The translations under genes and the position numbers were made by a program. Positions 22,880-34,463 of a stretch of DNA of 64,000 nt are shown piece after piece; the stretch's first letter is position 1, and each line of letters begins with the position of its first letter. Source of the DNA: Sophora flavescens (taxonomy: Eukaryota > Streptophyta > Magnoliopsida > Fabales > Fabaceae). The notes under the pieces are model-generated. The model was not told the origin of the DNA, made no database searches, and worked only from the letters and a program-made list of their open reading frames with translations. Where the stretch lies: contig CM061068.1 in the NCBI GenBank assembly GCA_030762895.1, forward strand, positions 40,968,783 through 41,032,782. Reading direction: 5' to 3'.

Positions 22880-23400
22880 TATTTCCCTCCGTGTGTTTTG
22901 CGCCTCATTCTTCGATTTGAACGCATTCCTAAAACACAACACTCCCTCCCTCTGCTAACGCACGTTGTCACTGCTTTTCCATCTCTCTCACTGCACTCCC
23001 ATCCACGAGCTACCCTCAGGTATGCGTCTCTCTCTCTCTCATTCTCATTCTCTCTCTCTGCATTTCCTTCTTCTCATTCTCTCTCTCTGCATTTCCTTCT
23101 TCTCATTCTCTCTCATTCTCTTTCTCTTTCTCTCTCTCGCTCCCTTCTTCACGTCCTTTTTCCCTTTTCACTCGTAGACAAAGAAGACCACTGCGATCTG
23201 CGAGCCTTCATTTTCTGCTTCGTAAGAGAACCACCGAGAACGATCATCCGCGAGCTACCCTCGTTTGCGTGAAGAGCGCCATTTTTGCTCGTCCTCGGTA
23301 TATATTTGTTTCTTCTTTAGAAAAGTTATGAACTTTGACTCGAAATGGTTGGATAATATACTTGCATGTGTTGTTCTGTTGCTCCAAGACTGGATTTTTC
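22880..23400 (+). promoter_or_regulatory. Probable 5' untranslated exon region of the CACTA genes
   Basis: CT-rich sequence (TCTCTCTCTC, CATTTCCTTCTTCTCATTCT repeated at about 23030-23140), then GC-richer sequence with possible donor sites. Equivalent CT-rich blocks follow the subterminal repeats of the other CACTA elements (37140-37440 and 49250-49600), which suggests a common promoter/leader layout. The open frames here are composition artefacts. Confidence 0.45.
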
Positions 23401-23409
23401 CGTGGTGGT

Positions 23410-23990
23410 ATCACCCGATCACGCCCGTCTTTGCCATCACAGCTAGGCCGTGACGGATTCTGACTGGAGGTTGCTTCACTGGTTGTTCTGTCACGGCCGT
23501 GACCACCATCATCACGGCAAGGCCGTGATCGATTCTGCCTGTGAGGGTCCGGTTCGATTGGCATGTCACGGCCATGATGGCCATCACGGCCAGGCCGTGA
23601 TAGGTTACGCGCTTGGAGGATGCTTCACTGGTTGGTCTGTCATCACGGCGTGACCACCATCACGGCTAGGCCGTGATCGATTCCGCACTGTGAGGTCTGG
23701 GTTCGATTGGCATGTCACGGCCGTGATGGCCATCACGACCAGGCCGTGATAGGTTCCGCCTTGGAGGTTGCTTCACCGGTTGGTGCATCACGGCCGTGAC
23801 CACCATCACGGACTGGCCGTGATCGGTTCGCTACTGTGAGGGTGCAGTACGGTGACATGTCACGGCCGTGATGGGCATCACGGGATGGCCGTGACCAGTT
23901 CTGACTTTTCCATTCTTTCTTTTAAGCTATACTCGATCAAGGCCGTGATGGCTTTCAAGGCTAGGCCGTGAAGGGCTCTGTTTGGCTAAT
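23410..23990. repeat. Tandem array of paired CACGGCC palindromes
   Basis: About ten paired units such as GTCACGGCCGTGA, spacer, CATCACGG-CCGTGA, in repeats of about 60-170 bp with linkers like GATTCTGCCTGTGAGG and TTGCTTCACTGGTTG. It lies between the leader region and the transposase start, probably in an intron. One unit of the same kind is at 49745-49862 in another CACTA family, and the same word is in the LTRs of the gag-only element. Confidence 0.8.
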
Positions 23991-24469
23991 TTTCTTCACT
24001 TTTCAAGCCCCATCTTCATGCAAGCTACATAAATAGTAAAGCCTTAGTTTCCCGTTTGAGATGCAATACTAATGAGCGTACGTGTACGTGCTTAATGTAC
24101 CGCTCATTGTGTTGGATCTTGAATTGTCCAAAGTTGGACAGTTTGGGAAAAAACTTTTTCTTAATTCAGTTAAAATAGTTATTCATTGATTCTAATGTTA
24201 TATACTTGATGAAAGTTCGGATTGATACATTTCCTTTCGTTCTCCGGGTGCATACTTTATCGTGGTGGATGTCATCGCGTTCAAGTATTGTACGTCGGAG
24301 ACCGCGGGGAAATGCTGCCGAAATTTTGTCGAGTATGAGCATGAGAGTTAAGGACTAACTGTTAACCGAATGTTGGAAAAGTTTCTTCTCGAATGGGATA
24401 GGGCCATACCCTGTCATAAGAAGTGGTTGATGAATATGTTGGACTAAGTACGAAGGTATTGGTTTAGTC

Positions 24470-27400
24470 ATGGATCGCGGTTGGATGAATGCTAGACGGA
24501 CAAGTGATGAGTATGAGAATGGAGTGGAAGATTTTCTACAGTTTGCAAAAACAAATGCTCCTGATAGTGGTAACGGAAGGTTTTATTGTCCTTGTGTTAA
24601 CTGTTTGAATGAGAGACGACTAGAAGGCGAGGAGATACGTGATCATCTTATTTGTGAGGGGATTTGCAAGAGTTATACAACATGGATATGCCATGGTGAA
24701 TCGTTAGACAGTAGAGGGTGTCGGATAGAGAGGAAGTTGATGACGTGGAAATGGACGATGGACTAGAGGACATGATCCGTGATGTTGGGCAAGAGTCTTT
24801 TCGGCGCACACATGTGTATGATACTTTGTGCGGTGATGCGCAAGTGGCTTTGTATCCGGGTGCACTAATTTCACACGGTTGTCGGCGGTGTTAAGATTGT
24901 TCAATGTGAAGGCGAGAAATGGGTGGAGCGATAAAAGCTTTACCGAATTGCTTGAGTTGTTGAAAGAAATGCTTCCAGAAGGCAACACATTGCCATCTCG
25001 AAACTATGAGGCGAAGAAGATATTGTGTCCGATGGGTATGGAGTATAAGAAAATACACGCTTGCCCCAATGATTGCATATTGTACAGGAAAGAGTTTGAA
25101 GAGATGCACGAGTGCCCCGGTGTGTGGGGTATCACGCTACAAAGTGAAGGATGGTGATTCTAGTTGTGATGTGGTCACCAAAGGTCCTCCTGCGAAGGTG
25201 TTATGGTATCTTCCCGTGATTCCGCGGTTCAAGCGATTGTTTGCTAATGTAAATGACGCAAAGAACATTAGATGGCATGCAGATGAGAGGAAGTGTGATG
25301 GACAGCTTCACCATCCGGCCGATTCTTTGTAATGGAAGAGAATTGATAGTTTGTTTCCGGATTTCGGCAATGAGCCCAGAAACCTCAGGCTTGGACTTGC
25401 TACCGATGGAATGAATCCATATGGAAACTTAAGTAGTATTCATAGTTCATGGCCTGTTCTCCTTGTAATTTACAACCTGTCTCCTTGGTTGTGCATGAAG
25501 CGCAAATACATTATGTTAAGTATGATGATTTCGGGTCCTAAACAGCCAGGAAATGATATTGATGTTTATCTGAGTCCCTTGATTGAAGACTTGAGAATGA
25601 TGTGGGATGAAGGCGTTGATGTGATCGACGGGTATTGCCGTGAGACATTCAGATTGCGTGCCATGTTATTTTGCACCATCAATGACTTTCCAGCATACGG
25701 GAACCTGTGTGGGTATAGTGTTAAGGGGCATAAAGCATGTCCAATATGTGAAGAAGGCACATGTTACCATCAACTGCAACATGGAAGGAAGACGGTCTAC
25801 CTTGGGCATCGGAGATTTCTCCGACGTAATCATCCTTATCGTAGATTGAGGAAAGCTTTCGATGGAATCCGGAGAATGAAATTGCTCCGGTGGCCTTGAC
25901 TAGAGAGCAAGTTTATGAAAGGGTGAACAACACTAATGTTATCTATGGGAAGACCCAGAAGAAGGCTACAGAGAAGAAAATATGGAAGAAGAGGTCGATC
26001 TTCTTTGATCTTCCATACTGGTGCAAGTTTGATGTAAGACATTGTATTGATGTGATGCATGTAGAGAAAAATGTGTGTGACAGTTTAATCGGAACGCTTC
26101 TCAACATTCAAGGCAAGACAAAGGATGGTGTGAATGCTCGTCTGGATCTAGTTGCGATGGGTATACGAGAGCAGTTAGCTCCACTTAAAGTGGGGGATAA
26201 GAAGACTTATTTGCCCCAAAGATGTCATACTTTATCAAAAAAAGAGAAAAGAAGTTTACGTGAATGTCTACGGGAGTCAAAGTGCCACGGGGTTACTCTT
26301 CAAATATCGAAAGACTTGTCTCAATGACAGATCTCAAATTAGTTGGCTTAAAGTCTCATGATTGTCATGTCTTGATGCAACAACTACTACCGGTGGCCAT
26401 TCGTGACATATTGCCAAAAAAAGTCAGACATGCCATTACTAGGTTATGCTTATTCTTCAATGCTATATGTAGCAAGGTCATTGACACTAAAAATTTGGAT
26501 GAGTTGGAAAATGAGGCAGCCATTGTATTGTGCCAATTGGAGATGTATTTTCCACCTTCATTTTTTGACATCATGGTTCATTTGATTGTTCATCTAGTGA
26601 GGGAGATTAGATTGTGCGGTCCCGTTTATTTAAGGTGGATGTACCCGGTTGAGCGATACATGAAGATCCTGAAAGGATATATGAAAAATCCACACCGTCC
26701 CGAAGCATCTATTATTGAAAGGTATGTTGCGAAGAAGCTATTGAGTTTTGTACAGACTACATGTCGGAAGCGGAACTGTAGGGCTTCCGAAGTCTCGTCA
26801 CGAAGGAAGATATGATGGTAAGGGTACACGAGGTATCACTGTTAAGAGCATGGATCGGGAGGAAGTGCTTCAAGCACATTTGTATATATTGAATAACACT
26901 GATGAGGTTGAACCATACTTATGTGAGCATAAAAGCATTATCAATGAAACTTACCCTAGAATGAATGAAAAATGGTGTTTGAACAAGCATAACAAGACTT
27001 TCTTGAACTGGTTTAAAGAAAAAATTGCAAAGGATGGTACTGCTTCGCTACATTAAAATGGCTAGCACAGGGGCCTAACTTTGATGTCATATGCTTTGGA
27101 GTGGGTGCGATATCAATAAGTTTTCCTTCTATACAAAGTCCCAGGATGACAAAAGTACTATGCAAAACAATGGGGTTATGGTCGTCGCTGAGTCCATGCA
27201 TTTCTCTAGTTCGAAAGATAAAAACCCTGTTATGGCATCAGTTTCATACTTTGGAATCATTGAAGAGATATGGGAGGTTGATTACACGAAGTTTTGAGTA
27301 CCTGTTTTTAAATGTCGGTGGGTCGACAAGAACAATGGTGTGCAAACCGATGAGTTAGGATTCAAATTGGTGGACTTTAGTAAGGTAGGTAATAAAGAGG

Positions 27401-27658
27401 AACCTTTCATCATGGCATCCCAAGAAAAACAAGTGTTTTATATCCGTGATCCTTCTAACAAAAGGTGGTCGAGTGGTTCTCCAGGGAAAAAACATGTATA
27501 ACGGTAGTGAGGGAAATCACGATTCAACTCTTGATATTTACGATACTCCTTCTTTCTCAACACGAGTGCCTAATTTCAATGAGGAAAATGAAGTGGATGA
27601 TGTACATGCTACTCGTAATGATCACCAAGAAGGGTTATGGGAGAACTTTACTAATTGA
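24470..27658 (+). pseudogene. TNP2-like CACTA transposase, frameshifted
   Basis: Starts MDRGWMNARRTSDEYENG (transposase-associated domain with CPCVNC). Then follow the Transposase_21 region (LPSRNYEAKKILCPMGM; RNLRLGLATDGMNPYG; DVYLSPLIEDL; TINDFPAYGNL; CPICEEGT; HCIDVMHVEKNVCDSLIG), DUF4218 (GLKSHDCHVLMQQLLPVAI; YLRWMYPVERYMK) and DUF4216 (near 27100-27480), ending EVDDVHATRNDHQEGLW. The domains are all present, but at least five frameshifts or stops break the frame, for example near 24720, 25120, 25330, 25890, 26260 and 26750. An intact TNP2 would cut the element ends. Confidence 0.88.
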
Positions 27659-27837
27659 CCACAAAGTAAGTTTAGTTTGATATTACCATCAAGTTTGGCA
27701 TAGTATGTGTTTACGTTGATATTTATAAGTTATGTTTATGTACGTTGATCGATATTTATAAGTTATGTTTGATATTTATCCCGACATACTAACAAGTTTT
27801 TTTTTTGTTTTGTGTTTAAACAGGTATACATGGCTGA
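27659..27837 (+). other. Spacer between the two CACTA genes
   Basis: AT-rich, with a short tandem TTTATAAGTTATGTTTGATAT-like repeat at about 27715-27775 and a pyrimidine tract ending CAG at 27822, resembling an intron acceptor just before the next gene. Confidence 0.4.
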
Positions 27838-29258
27838 TCATGAGGATACACCTCCTTCATGCAGCGGTCGAGAGACCCCGTCTACCAGTAGAAAGGGTAG
27901 ACGTGCCACACGGATGAGGCATTTGACTCGCCAACCGTGGGTCAAATCGAGAGGATAAGAGTAGATTTTGATGATAACCTCAAACCTATTGGGCCAATGG
28001 AAGATCGGTTTACCGGTTTTGTGGCGACCCTTGCTAGGAACAGGCCTAGTATACTCATTGATAGGTGGAGAGATGTACCGGCGGACGTGAAGGAGCGAGA
28101 TATGGGAGAGTATTCTGGTATCTATACTTCTACGTCCTGTGTTTGTCTGTATCTACTTTATTTTTATCTTAATAATATCATACAGTAATTCGTTGATTCT
28201 TTTGGTCTTAATGTAGTTGACATTTGACATACTAGGATACATACGCTATGAAGAAGCGTTTCTTTGAAGTATCTTTGGAGAGCGTTGGAGGGGTTTTAAG
28301 GCCGACACGGGCGGATACTATATATTCGGTCCAAAAAGTAAAAAGAACCCACTTGAGGTGTATCCGTTTCTTGACAAGGCGACGTGGGATCGCTTTGTTC
28401 GAGAGCCGACGTGATCCCAGCTTTCGGGTTAACTTATTTGATTTGTCTCTAAATTTATGTAATTGCATTAATTTCATTTACTTATGTAATTTAATTGTCT
28501 TTTATTTATAACGGAGAGAAGAGGAAAAAGGGGCGGGAAAACCAAAGCAAGAATGTCTACCCCCATGTCATGTCTCGTGGGGGATATAAAAAGCTTGTTA
28601 AGAAAATGGTTGAAGAGGAAAAGAAAGCACGTCGGAGGCAAGCATCTCAGGGCGGATCCTAATGCTGAAAATCTTCCGAGAGGTTGTTGATCCACCTCCA
28701 CCCCCACGCCATCGTTCATGGAAGAGGGGCCGACAAAGAAAAACGGGACAATATACATCCGAGGAGGCCCGCCAAGTAGCCGAGAGGATTGTAAGTATAG
28801 TTTGTTGTAATTGTCATTTTAAGATTGTTACGAATTGTAATGTGACCTGATATTTTTATGTGATAGGATGCCTTGGATGATCGGCTAACCCAAGGAACCT
28901 TTGTTCCTAGAGGACGCAATGATATCTTATCTCTCGCCATCGGTAAACCAGACCACCCGGCCGTGTCATTGGTGTTGGATGGGGAGTCGGCATTCGCCAA
29001 TACCATGGTTCATCTTCACACCAATGCCACGAGGATTCGGTTGCGAGATAGAGCACAACTAAAACAGGAGATTGCAGGTGAGCTTCGACGGGAGATGAAC
29101 GCAGCGGTTTGCCCAGGCGAGATGGCAATATTTACTTCTTTGTCCCGGCAGATGACAGCCGGTGTCCAACCCTCTGTCCAACCCTCTGTCCATGTGAGCA
29201 CTAAGGGCTCATGTGATCCTCCTCATCATCCTGAAAATGATGATGATCTTGCTTCTTC

Positions 29259-29289
<31 letters not shown>

Positions 29290-30985
29290 GCGACCACGAT
29301 AGGTGTGAGCTGTATGTTGATGATCATCATCATCATCGCCGCTTAGTGGCATTGGGTAGGGCATATAATAAGTTAGGTAATACCATACACCATCGGTTAT
29401 TACCGGACGATCATCCGAGGGTGTCTGTTGAGATTATTCGAGATGCTTGATGCTCGAGTCCCCTGTGCCCACCGAGGAGGTTCAAACAGTGGGTCGGGCC
29501 CCGGTAACTTCATCCTCCGGCCAAGAAGACTGGTCGACTTTCTTGTTGCATCCGAGGTATTCGGTTAGTTGTGTTTTTCTATATTCATAGTTGAAATATA
29601 TTTATTATTGTTTAAAGATAATGCTTTATTTGTATTTGTTATAGGATGTTGGAAATGATATTGTGCCTAAAAGGTCGGATCTAGGAAGACCGAGAGATGT
29701 CCGCTCTGTCAAGGTATTCATTTGACCATTTAGTTCATAACGAATTAAATAACTTAATTATCCGTGATTACTAATATATATCTATGTTGTTTAGGGGATC
29801 GACAAAGGGGCACCTGGCCATGGTGATGTTTTCAAAGATCTTGCTATACGAGTTGTCACCATGGAGGATGATGCAGCATTGGTAACGTTGGAACATGATG
29901 CCAGCCACGTGAACTGTATATACCAAAGAAAGAACTTATGGAGATGGCACTCAATAAAGAAATGGCCAGTTCTGCACACATATCGTTTTGGTGCACGTAA
30001 GTACATTTTATTTATAAGTTAAGTACGTAATTAATTTTTAAATACAATGATAATTAACATGTTTTTCCAATATATTAGGTATCTGCATCGTATGTTAGTC
30101 GATCAGGGTAACCTCGCCCTTTATGGGTTCATTGACCCCATGTTCATTCAGGGTGATGTTCTCGTAGCATCGGAAGACCCGGTCACTACCATATGTGATA
30201 TACTTGCCCGAGACGATCATCAATTCTATCTTGCGCCTTATCTCAATAAGTAAGTACCGGTTATTAATTTAAGTATAACTATATATGACTTACAGTCACT
30301 AATTGTTCCGCAAATACAGCAAGCATTGGCAACTGTTGCTCTTGTACCCAAGAATGAACGTCGTGGTCTTCTTACGCTCATTGGGACATAAGCGGCCAAA
30401 GAACTCAACACGATCATCGAAACGTAAGCGTTAAAATACTTTATAATCAGTAATGCAGTTGTTTTAATTATCTGAAATCTATTATATATACTTTAATTAA
30501 TGTTTTTGTCATGATAGGTCTATTAATGCATCCCACATGCAGCGTGGTGAAAGGCGTACTCGGGCTATCAGATGGATTATTCCCAGCGTAAGATATTTAT
30601 TAGTTAAAATGCATCAAATGCAGTGGGTACAATAATTGATTTCTATTTTATTTAATTCCTCATATTCTAATTGGGTTTCATTTGTACGTAGTCACGTATA
30701 CAACGTGGGTCATGGGAATGTGGCTACTATGTGATGCAGTGGATGTTGGAAATTATCTCCTCCGGGATCACCGAAAGATGGAGTGAGGTAAATGTTAATT
30801 GACACAATTAGAAGTAATAGTATAGATTCGTTATATGTTTTATGTTAGTTTATTACTTAAAAGTAATAATCTTTTGTCCAATTAAACTTGCGGATATTCA
30901 ACAATCCATCTCCATTGTCCGGTTCGACATCAACATCATAAAGAGGCGTTGGGCAACTTTCTTTCTTGAAGTGTACCACCCATAG
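27838..30985 (+). pseudogene. Second CACTA gene: TNPA-like region fused to a Ulp1-like protease
   Basis: Exon-like pieces with GT-AG borders. The first part (MADHEDTPPSC, then DRFTGFVATLARNRPSIL, WRDVPADVKE, YAMKKRFFEV) matches the Ptta/En/Spm plant transposase-like protein. A middle part has a GAT repeat coding acidic residues (29259-29289). The last part is Ulp1/C48 protease-like: LVDQGNLALYGFIDP, YLAPYLNKHW and QRGSWECGYYVMQWML, with His in KHW and Cys in ECGYY as likely catalytic residues, ending RRWATFFLE. Ulp1 enzymes remove SUMO or similar proteins. Several frameshifts are present (near 27945, 28240, 28390, 30935), so it is a pseudogene. Confidence 0.75.
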
Positions 30986-31304
30986 TTTGTATATATGTAG
31001 TTAGTTTAAAAACTTATCATATACTAGCTATAGTGTACGTACCTTTGACTGATGATATGTATTAGTGCTCGTGTCTGGTTCAATTTTTCTTCTCTCGTGT
31101 TTTGATGTAGCTTTGATAAAGTGTTGTTTTCATTTATAAGAAAATTGAATGAAGTATGTTTTGCTTTTGAATGATTGTGTCAAAACTGGTTTGGTGTTCT
31201 GTTGTTGTTTCTTGTTTGATCGAGAATCTTGCTTGGTTTGTTTATTGATCTGCATTAGTGAAACAGGAATGATTGAAATGTAAATAACAGATTAAAAAAA
31301 AAAG

Positions 31305-31655
31305 AGATTTTACACATCGGTTCTCAGTAACCGATGTGTATATTTAACTTTCTACATCGGTTTTACATAAAACCGATGTGTAAATTTAACTTTACACATC
31401 GGTTCTTTAGAAAACCGATGTAGAAGGTCAATTTTACACATCGGTTTTAGGAAAAACCGATGTAGAAAGTTAAATTTACAACTGCTTATCAATTGCTAAA
31501 TTAATTTTACACATCGGTTAGTTTTAAACCGATGTTTAAAATATACTTTACACATCGGTTTTAAAACCGATGTGTAAAGTGGCAATAAACCACATCGGTC
31601 GTTTCCACATCAGTTTCAAAACCGATGTGGAAAGCCAAAAATAACCGATGTGGAA
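31305..31655. repeat. Right subterminal repeat array
   Basis: Seven or eight facing pairs of ACATCGGTT and AACCGATGT, mirroring 22400-22865. The array stops abruptly at GGAATCCCC, without the terminal repeat. Confidence 0.85.
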
Positions 31656-31658
31656 TCC

Positions 31659-31999
31659 CCATATACTGATGAATCTCTTGCTCCTTATCAATAATGCGAG
31701 TGTGAAGCTTTTGAAGAAGGATATCAAAATAGAAAAACATTGAAGATCGAAGAATGATTTCAATTATGTAGCTCTTTTTTTTACATGCTTCATTATCTAT
31801 TGTATTTGTTTGGATAGCTTGGAGGCCGGGATTTTTTTTTTTTTTTGAAACCAACAAACTTACTTCATTTCATTCGTAATAATACGTTCAATACAAGTAG
31901 GGATAAAATTAAAAACTTGGAAACTAGCATTAAAAGTAGTTACCCTAACAAGATTATGGGTGCGTTTGGGTAAACAACTTAATTAAGAGCTTATTACAT
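31659..31999. repeat. Right copy of the flanking duplication, with empty site
   Basis: Matches 22048-22389 except one T. It joins the truncated CACTA through the two shared bases CC. Unlike the left copy, it runs on past TTATTACAT into AAGACATTATCG without an element, so it preserves the uninterrupted insertion site. Confidence 0.9.
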
Positions 32000-32283
32000 A
32001 AGACATTATCGTATGAGAGTTTATGCCATAAGCGCTTAAAGAAACAAAAAGAAAGAAAGGGACATGAGAGGATTCGACTAGTAAAAAATACGGAGAGAGT
32101 GTTTAGTGCATAAGCTCTTATGATAATTCCATAAGCTTCTCCCAGTGACTTATGAAAATAAGTCAAAAACTCCTTATGGGATGACATAAGTTATTTTTAT
32201 AAGCTCTGTCAAATACACTGCATAAGAGCTTATGTCATCAGATAAGTCAAAAGGAGCTTAAATAAACTCTTCCAAACGCCACC
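31958..32283. mobile_element. Tourist-like MITE (complete copy)
   Basis: Starts GGGTGCGTTTGGG and ends CCAAACGCCACC (inverted ends with two mismatches over 12 bases), flanked by TAT on both sides. It contains many CATAAGCTCTTA-type words. The first 42 bp also exist at 22348-22389, where the CACTA element interrupts them. Superfamily is by end similarity. Confidence 0.65.
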
Positions 32284-32368
32284 TATAATATGCTACATTT
32301 GCTTGTGTCGGATAAACTTTACCTGAAAATTTTGAAAAAAAAAGAGAGGGATGCTCTGCACTTCAAGA

Positions 32369-32882
32369 TCAAGTCACCAAAAACCGAAAAACTTGCTCCT
32401 TTTTGTTGATATTATCCACCACCAACTTGTAATCAGTTTCAAACACAACATTTGTGTAGCCCATTTGAGACACCCAATTTACTGCATAAAGTAGAGCTAG
32501 AGCTGCACCTTCATGAGGACAAAGTGCTGGACTCACCCATTGTGTGCAGGCTGAGATAAAATTCCCCATTTCATTTCTCAAACAAAACCCCAGCCCTGTG
32601 CGTCCAGAATCTTCCCTAACTGAGGCGTCAATGCAGCATGATATAAACACCCCTTGGTGGCTGCGACCAGCTTGCTGGAATAGGTGCCGCAATGCACTTC
32701 CTAGGTGCAGCAAATTTTTGCGCACACTGCCATGCATGGAGGGCATCTCTTGCATGCCATATAACATGCTTTGGGTCCACATCCCTTCCTTCCCATATTT
32801 TGTCATTCCTTCTCCTCCTTAAGCTCCACAAAGTCATGCAAAAGAGGCTTCTTTGTTCCTTACCAAGAGATGCACCGACCAT
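32369..32882 (-). pseudogene. LINE fragment: RNase H-like tail
   Basis: Two overlapping frames, with a shift near 32650. The first has the linker WSLRRRRNDKIWEGR common between the zinc-binding and RNase H parts of plant LINEs. The second has CCIDASVREDSGRTGLGFCL, HEGAALALLYAVNW and VVFETDYKLVVD, an RNase H-like (RVT_3) domain with the first Asp kept. Both ends are missing. It is a decayed remnant of an L1-type non-LTR element, distinct from those at 54755-63303 and 63611-64000. Confidence 0.8.
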
Positions 32883-33387
32883 AAAAGTGTATATATTGGA
32901 GACCGAAGAATGTATATCTTTTTATTTTTTATGTATATATATACATGAATATCTTATTTTACTGAAATAAAAGTGACTATTTTATTGAGTGTCAAATCAG
33001 GTAGTGAAAAAAACATTATTGCGTTTATATTCTTCCAGAAGCAATTATCAAATAAACATGGTTCAACCGTTAACCTTACACGGAAAAGGGATAGAAATAC
33101 AATAATCTTTTGACTCTTCCTTTTTTGAATTCTCAAATTGTAAATAATTTTTAAAATTTATACCGCCAATCATAATGAGAACATTCAAATCAATTATATT
33201 ATAATTGTATAAAAAATTTATAGAAAGATGTTTATATTTAAAGTATTTAGAATTAATCTATTCATTCTTCCTTTTTAAAATTTATGTCTTTTTTTTTTAC
33301 ATCATCGCCAATGATCAGTTGTGCGCCGTTTTAAAAAATATTTCCATCTAAATAAAGTGTTTCCTATATTGAAGTTTATAATTAACT
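32883..33387. other. AT-rich, no gene
   Basis: No coding region or clear repeat. Confidence 0.45.
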
Positions 33388-33705
33388 TCCACGGAAAGAA
33401 ACGAGAAACAAATCAAATAGATTTTCTAGAAGGAAGAAAGCAAAATCTGATAGATAAATATATTTTCTAAACAAGGTTAACTTACACGGGCGGGAGAAGA
33501 GGAGAAACAAATCCAATAGCCAATAAGTTTTCAAGAGAGAAGAAAAAATAATATGATAGATAAATATATTTTCTAAAAATTGGTTAATTGTTACATGAAA
33601 AGAAGAGAAAAAATCAAATAGTTTTTTTAAAAAATAACAAATAAAATATTATAGATAAATATATTTTCTAAAAATAGTTAATTAACTCATACGAGAAATG
33701 AGGAA
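33388..33705. repeat. Degenerate tandem repeat before a Helitron end
   Basis: Three to four imperfect copies of a roughly 90-100 bp unit containing GATAGATAAATATATTTTCTA followed by GTTAA and an AGAAACAAATCAAATAG-like part. It lies just upstream of a Helitron-like terminus; internal minisatellites near the 3' end are common in plant Helitrons. Confidence 0.55.
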
Positions 33706-33810
33706 GAACAATATATATTTTTAATTTTACAAAACTATATTTTAAAAAAATTATGATTCCTATATAGAATATATCACGCCACGACATCACAACACCATTC
33801 ATCATATAAT

Positions 33811-33839
33811 CCTGTGCAGGGCACGGGCAAAAACACTAG
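33811..33839 (+). mobile_element. Helitron 3' terminus
   Basis: Hairpin CCTGTGC-AGG-GCACGGG, then CAAAAACA and CTAG followed by T. This is the usual Helitron end. I could not find the matching 5' TC end, so only the terminus is annotated; the tandem repeat at 33388-33705 is probably inside it. Confidence 0.5.
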
Positions 33840-33879
33840 TATAAGTTACATTCCCATGTTTCGTCTTCGTGGGGTTCTA

Positions 33880-34463
33880 TAGAGATGACAATTTGTATCC
33901 TACCCATTGGGTATCCGCAAAAATTACCCACACTGGGTAGGGTAATTACATCACAATGGATAAGGGTTCAGGTACGAGTAATTACCAGCAAACTGGAATG
34001 GGTACGGGTGCCGGTACGAGTACTATGATATCGACACCGCCCCGCACCCGCACACATATATATATATATATAATTATTTATTTATTTATTTATTTTACTA
34101 ATATACATAATTTTAACTATAATACAAATTTTAAAATCAAAATTAATCTAAAGATTCTTAACTTTCTAAATCTAGTTGCATTTATAATTCATTTTTGGAT
34201 TTTTTATTTGTTTAAATATTTTGATTTGTAACGTTTTATGAATAGATTAAGAGACATTTAAATCGTTTTTTAATTGTTATAATGTTTCTTTTGTTATATT
34301 GCTTTTTCACATTTAAAATACGGGTAACGGATGTGGGTACGGATACTGAGGTACCCAGATGGTATGGATAAAGATACTTAAAGTAGGCTACCCACGTGGG
34401 TCGATAATTTTTCAAACGCAGGTGGGGACGGGTACTACAATACCCTTCCCATTGCCATCCCTA
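33880..34463. mobile_element. hAT-like MITE
   Basis: Ends TAGAGATGACAA and TTGCCATCCCTA are inverted with two mismatches over 12 bases. The interior has GGGTACGGGT and TACCCA words that are typical of a widespread plant non-autonomous family. There is no clear 8-bp duplication, so the copy is decayed. A relative is at 36317-46703. Confidence 0.55.

Larger units (their letters stand above)
22390..31660 (+). mobile_element. Large CACTA element, ACATCGG family, right end missing
   Basis: The left end is CACTAGTGCAAAAAAGGG, followed by many TTTACACATCGGTT/AACCGATGTGTAAA facing pairs (22400-22865). The same words occur in inverse arrangement at 31305-31655. Between are a TNP2 pseudogene and a second pseudogene with a Ulp1-like end, both on the plus strand. 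The right terminal repeat (expected to end in CACTAGTG) is absent: the last subterminal word is followed by CCCC and then by the duplicated left flank. It inserted into a Tourist-like MITE. Confidence 0.87.

Noticed and set aside
22898..23272. Ser/Leu-rich open frames as genes
   Set aside because: CT-rich leader of a CACTA element; simple-sequence composition explains the frames.
23410..23990. CRISPR-like array
   Set aside because: Plant nuclear context; repeats are palindrome pairs with irregular spacing and conserved linkers, not repeats with unique spacers.
33880..34463. Tandem GGGTAC repeats as a satellite
   Set aside because: Inverted terminal repeats and interior match a dispersed hAT-like MITE better.
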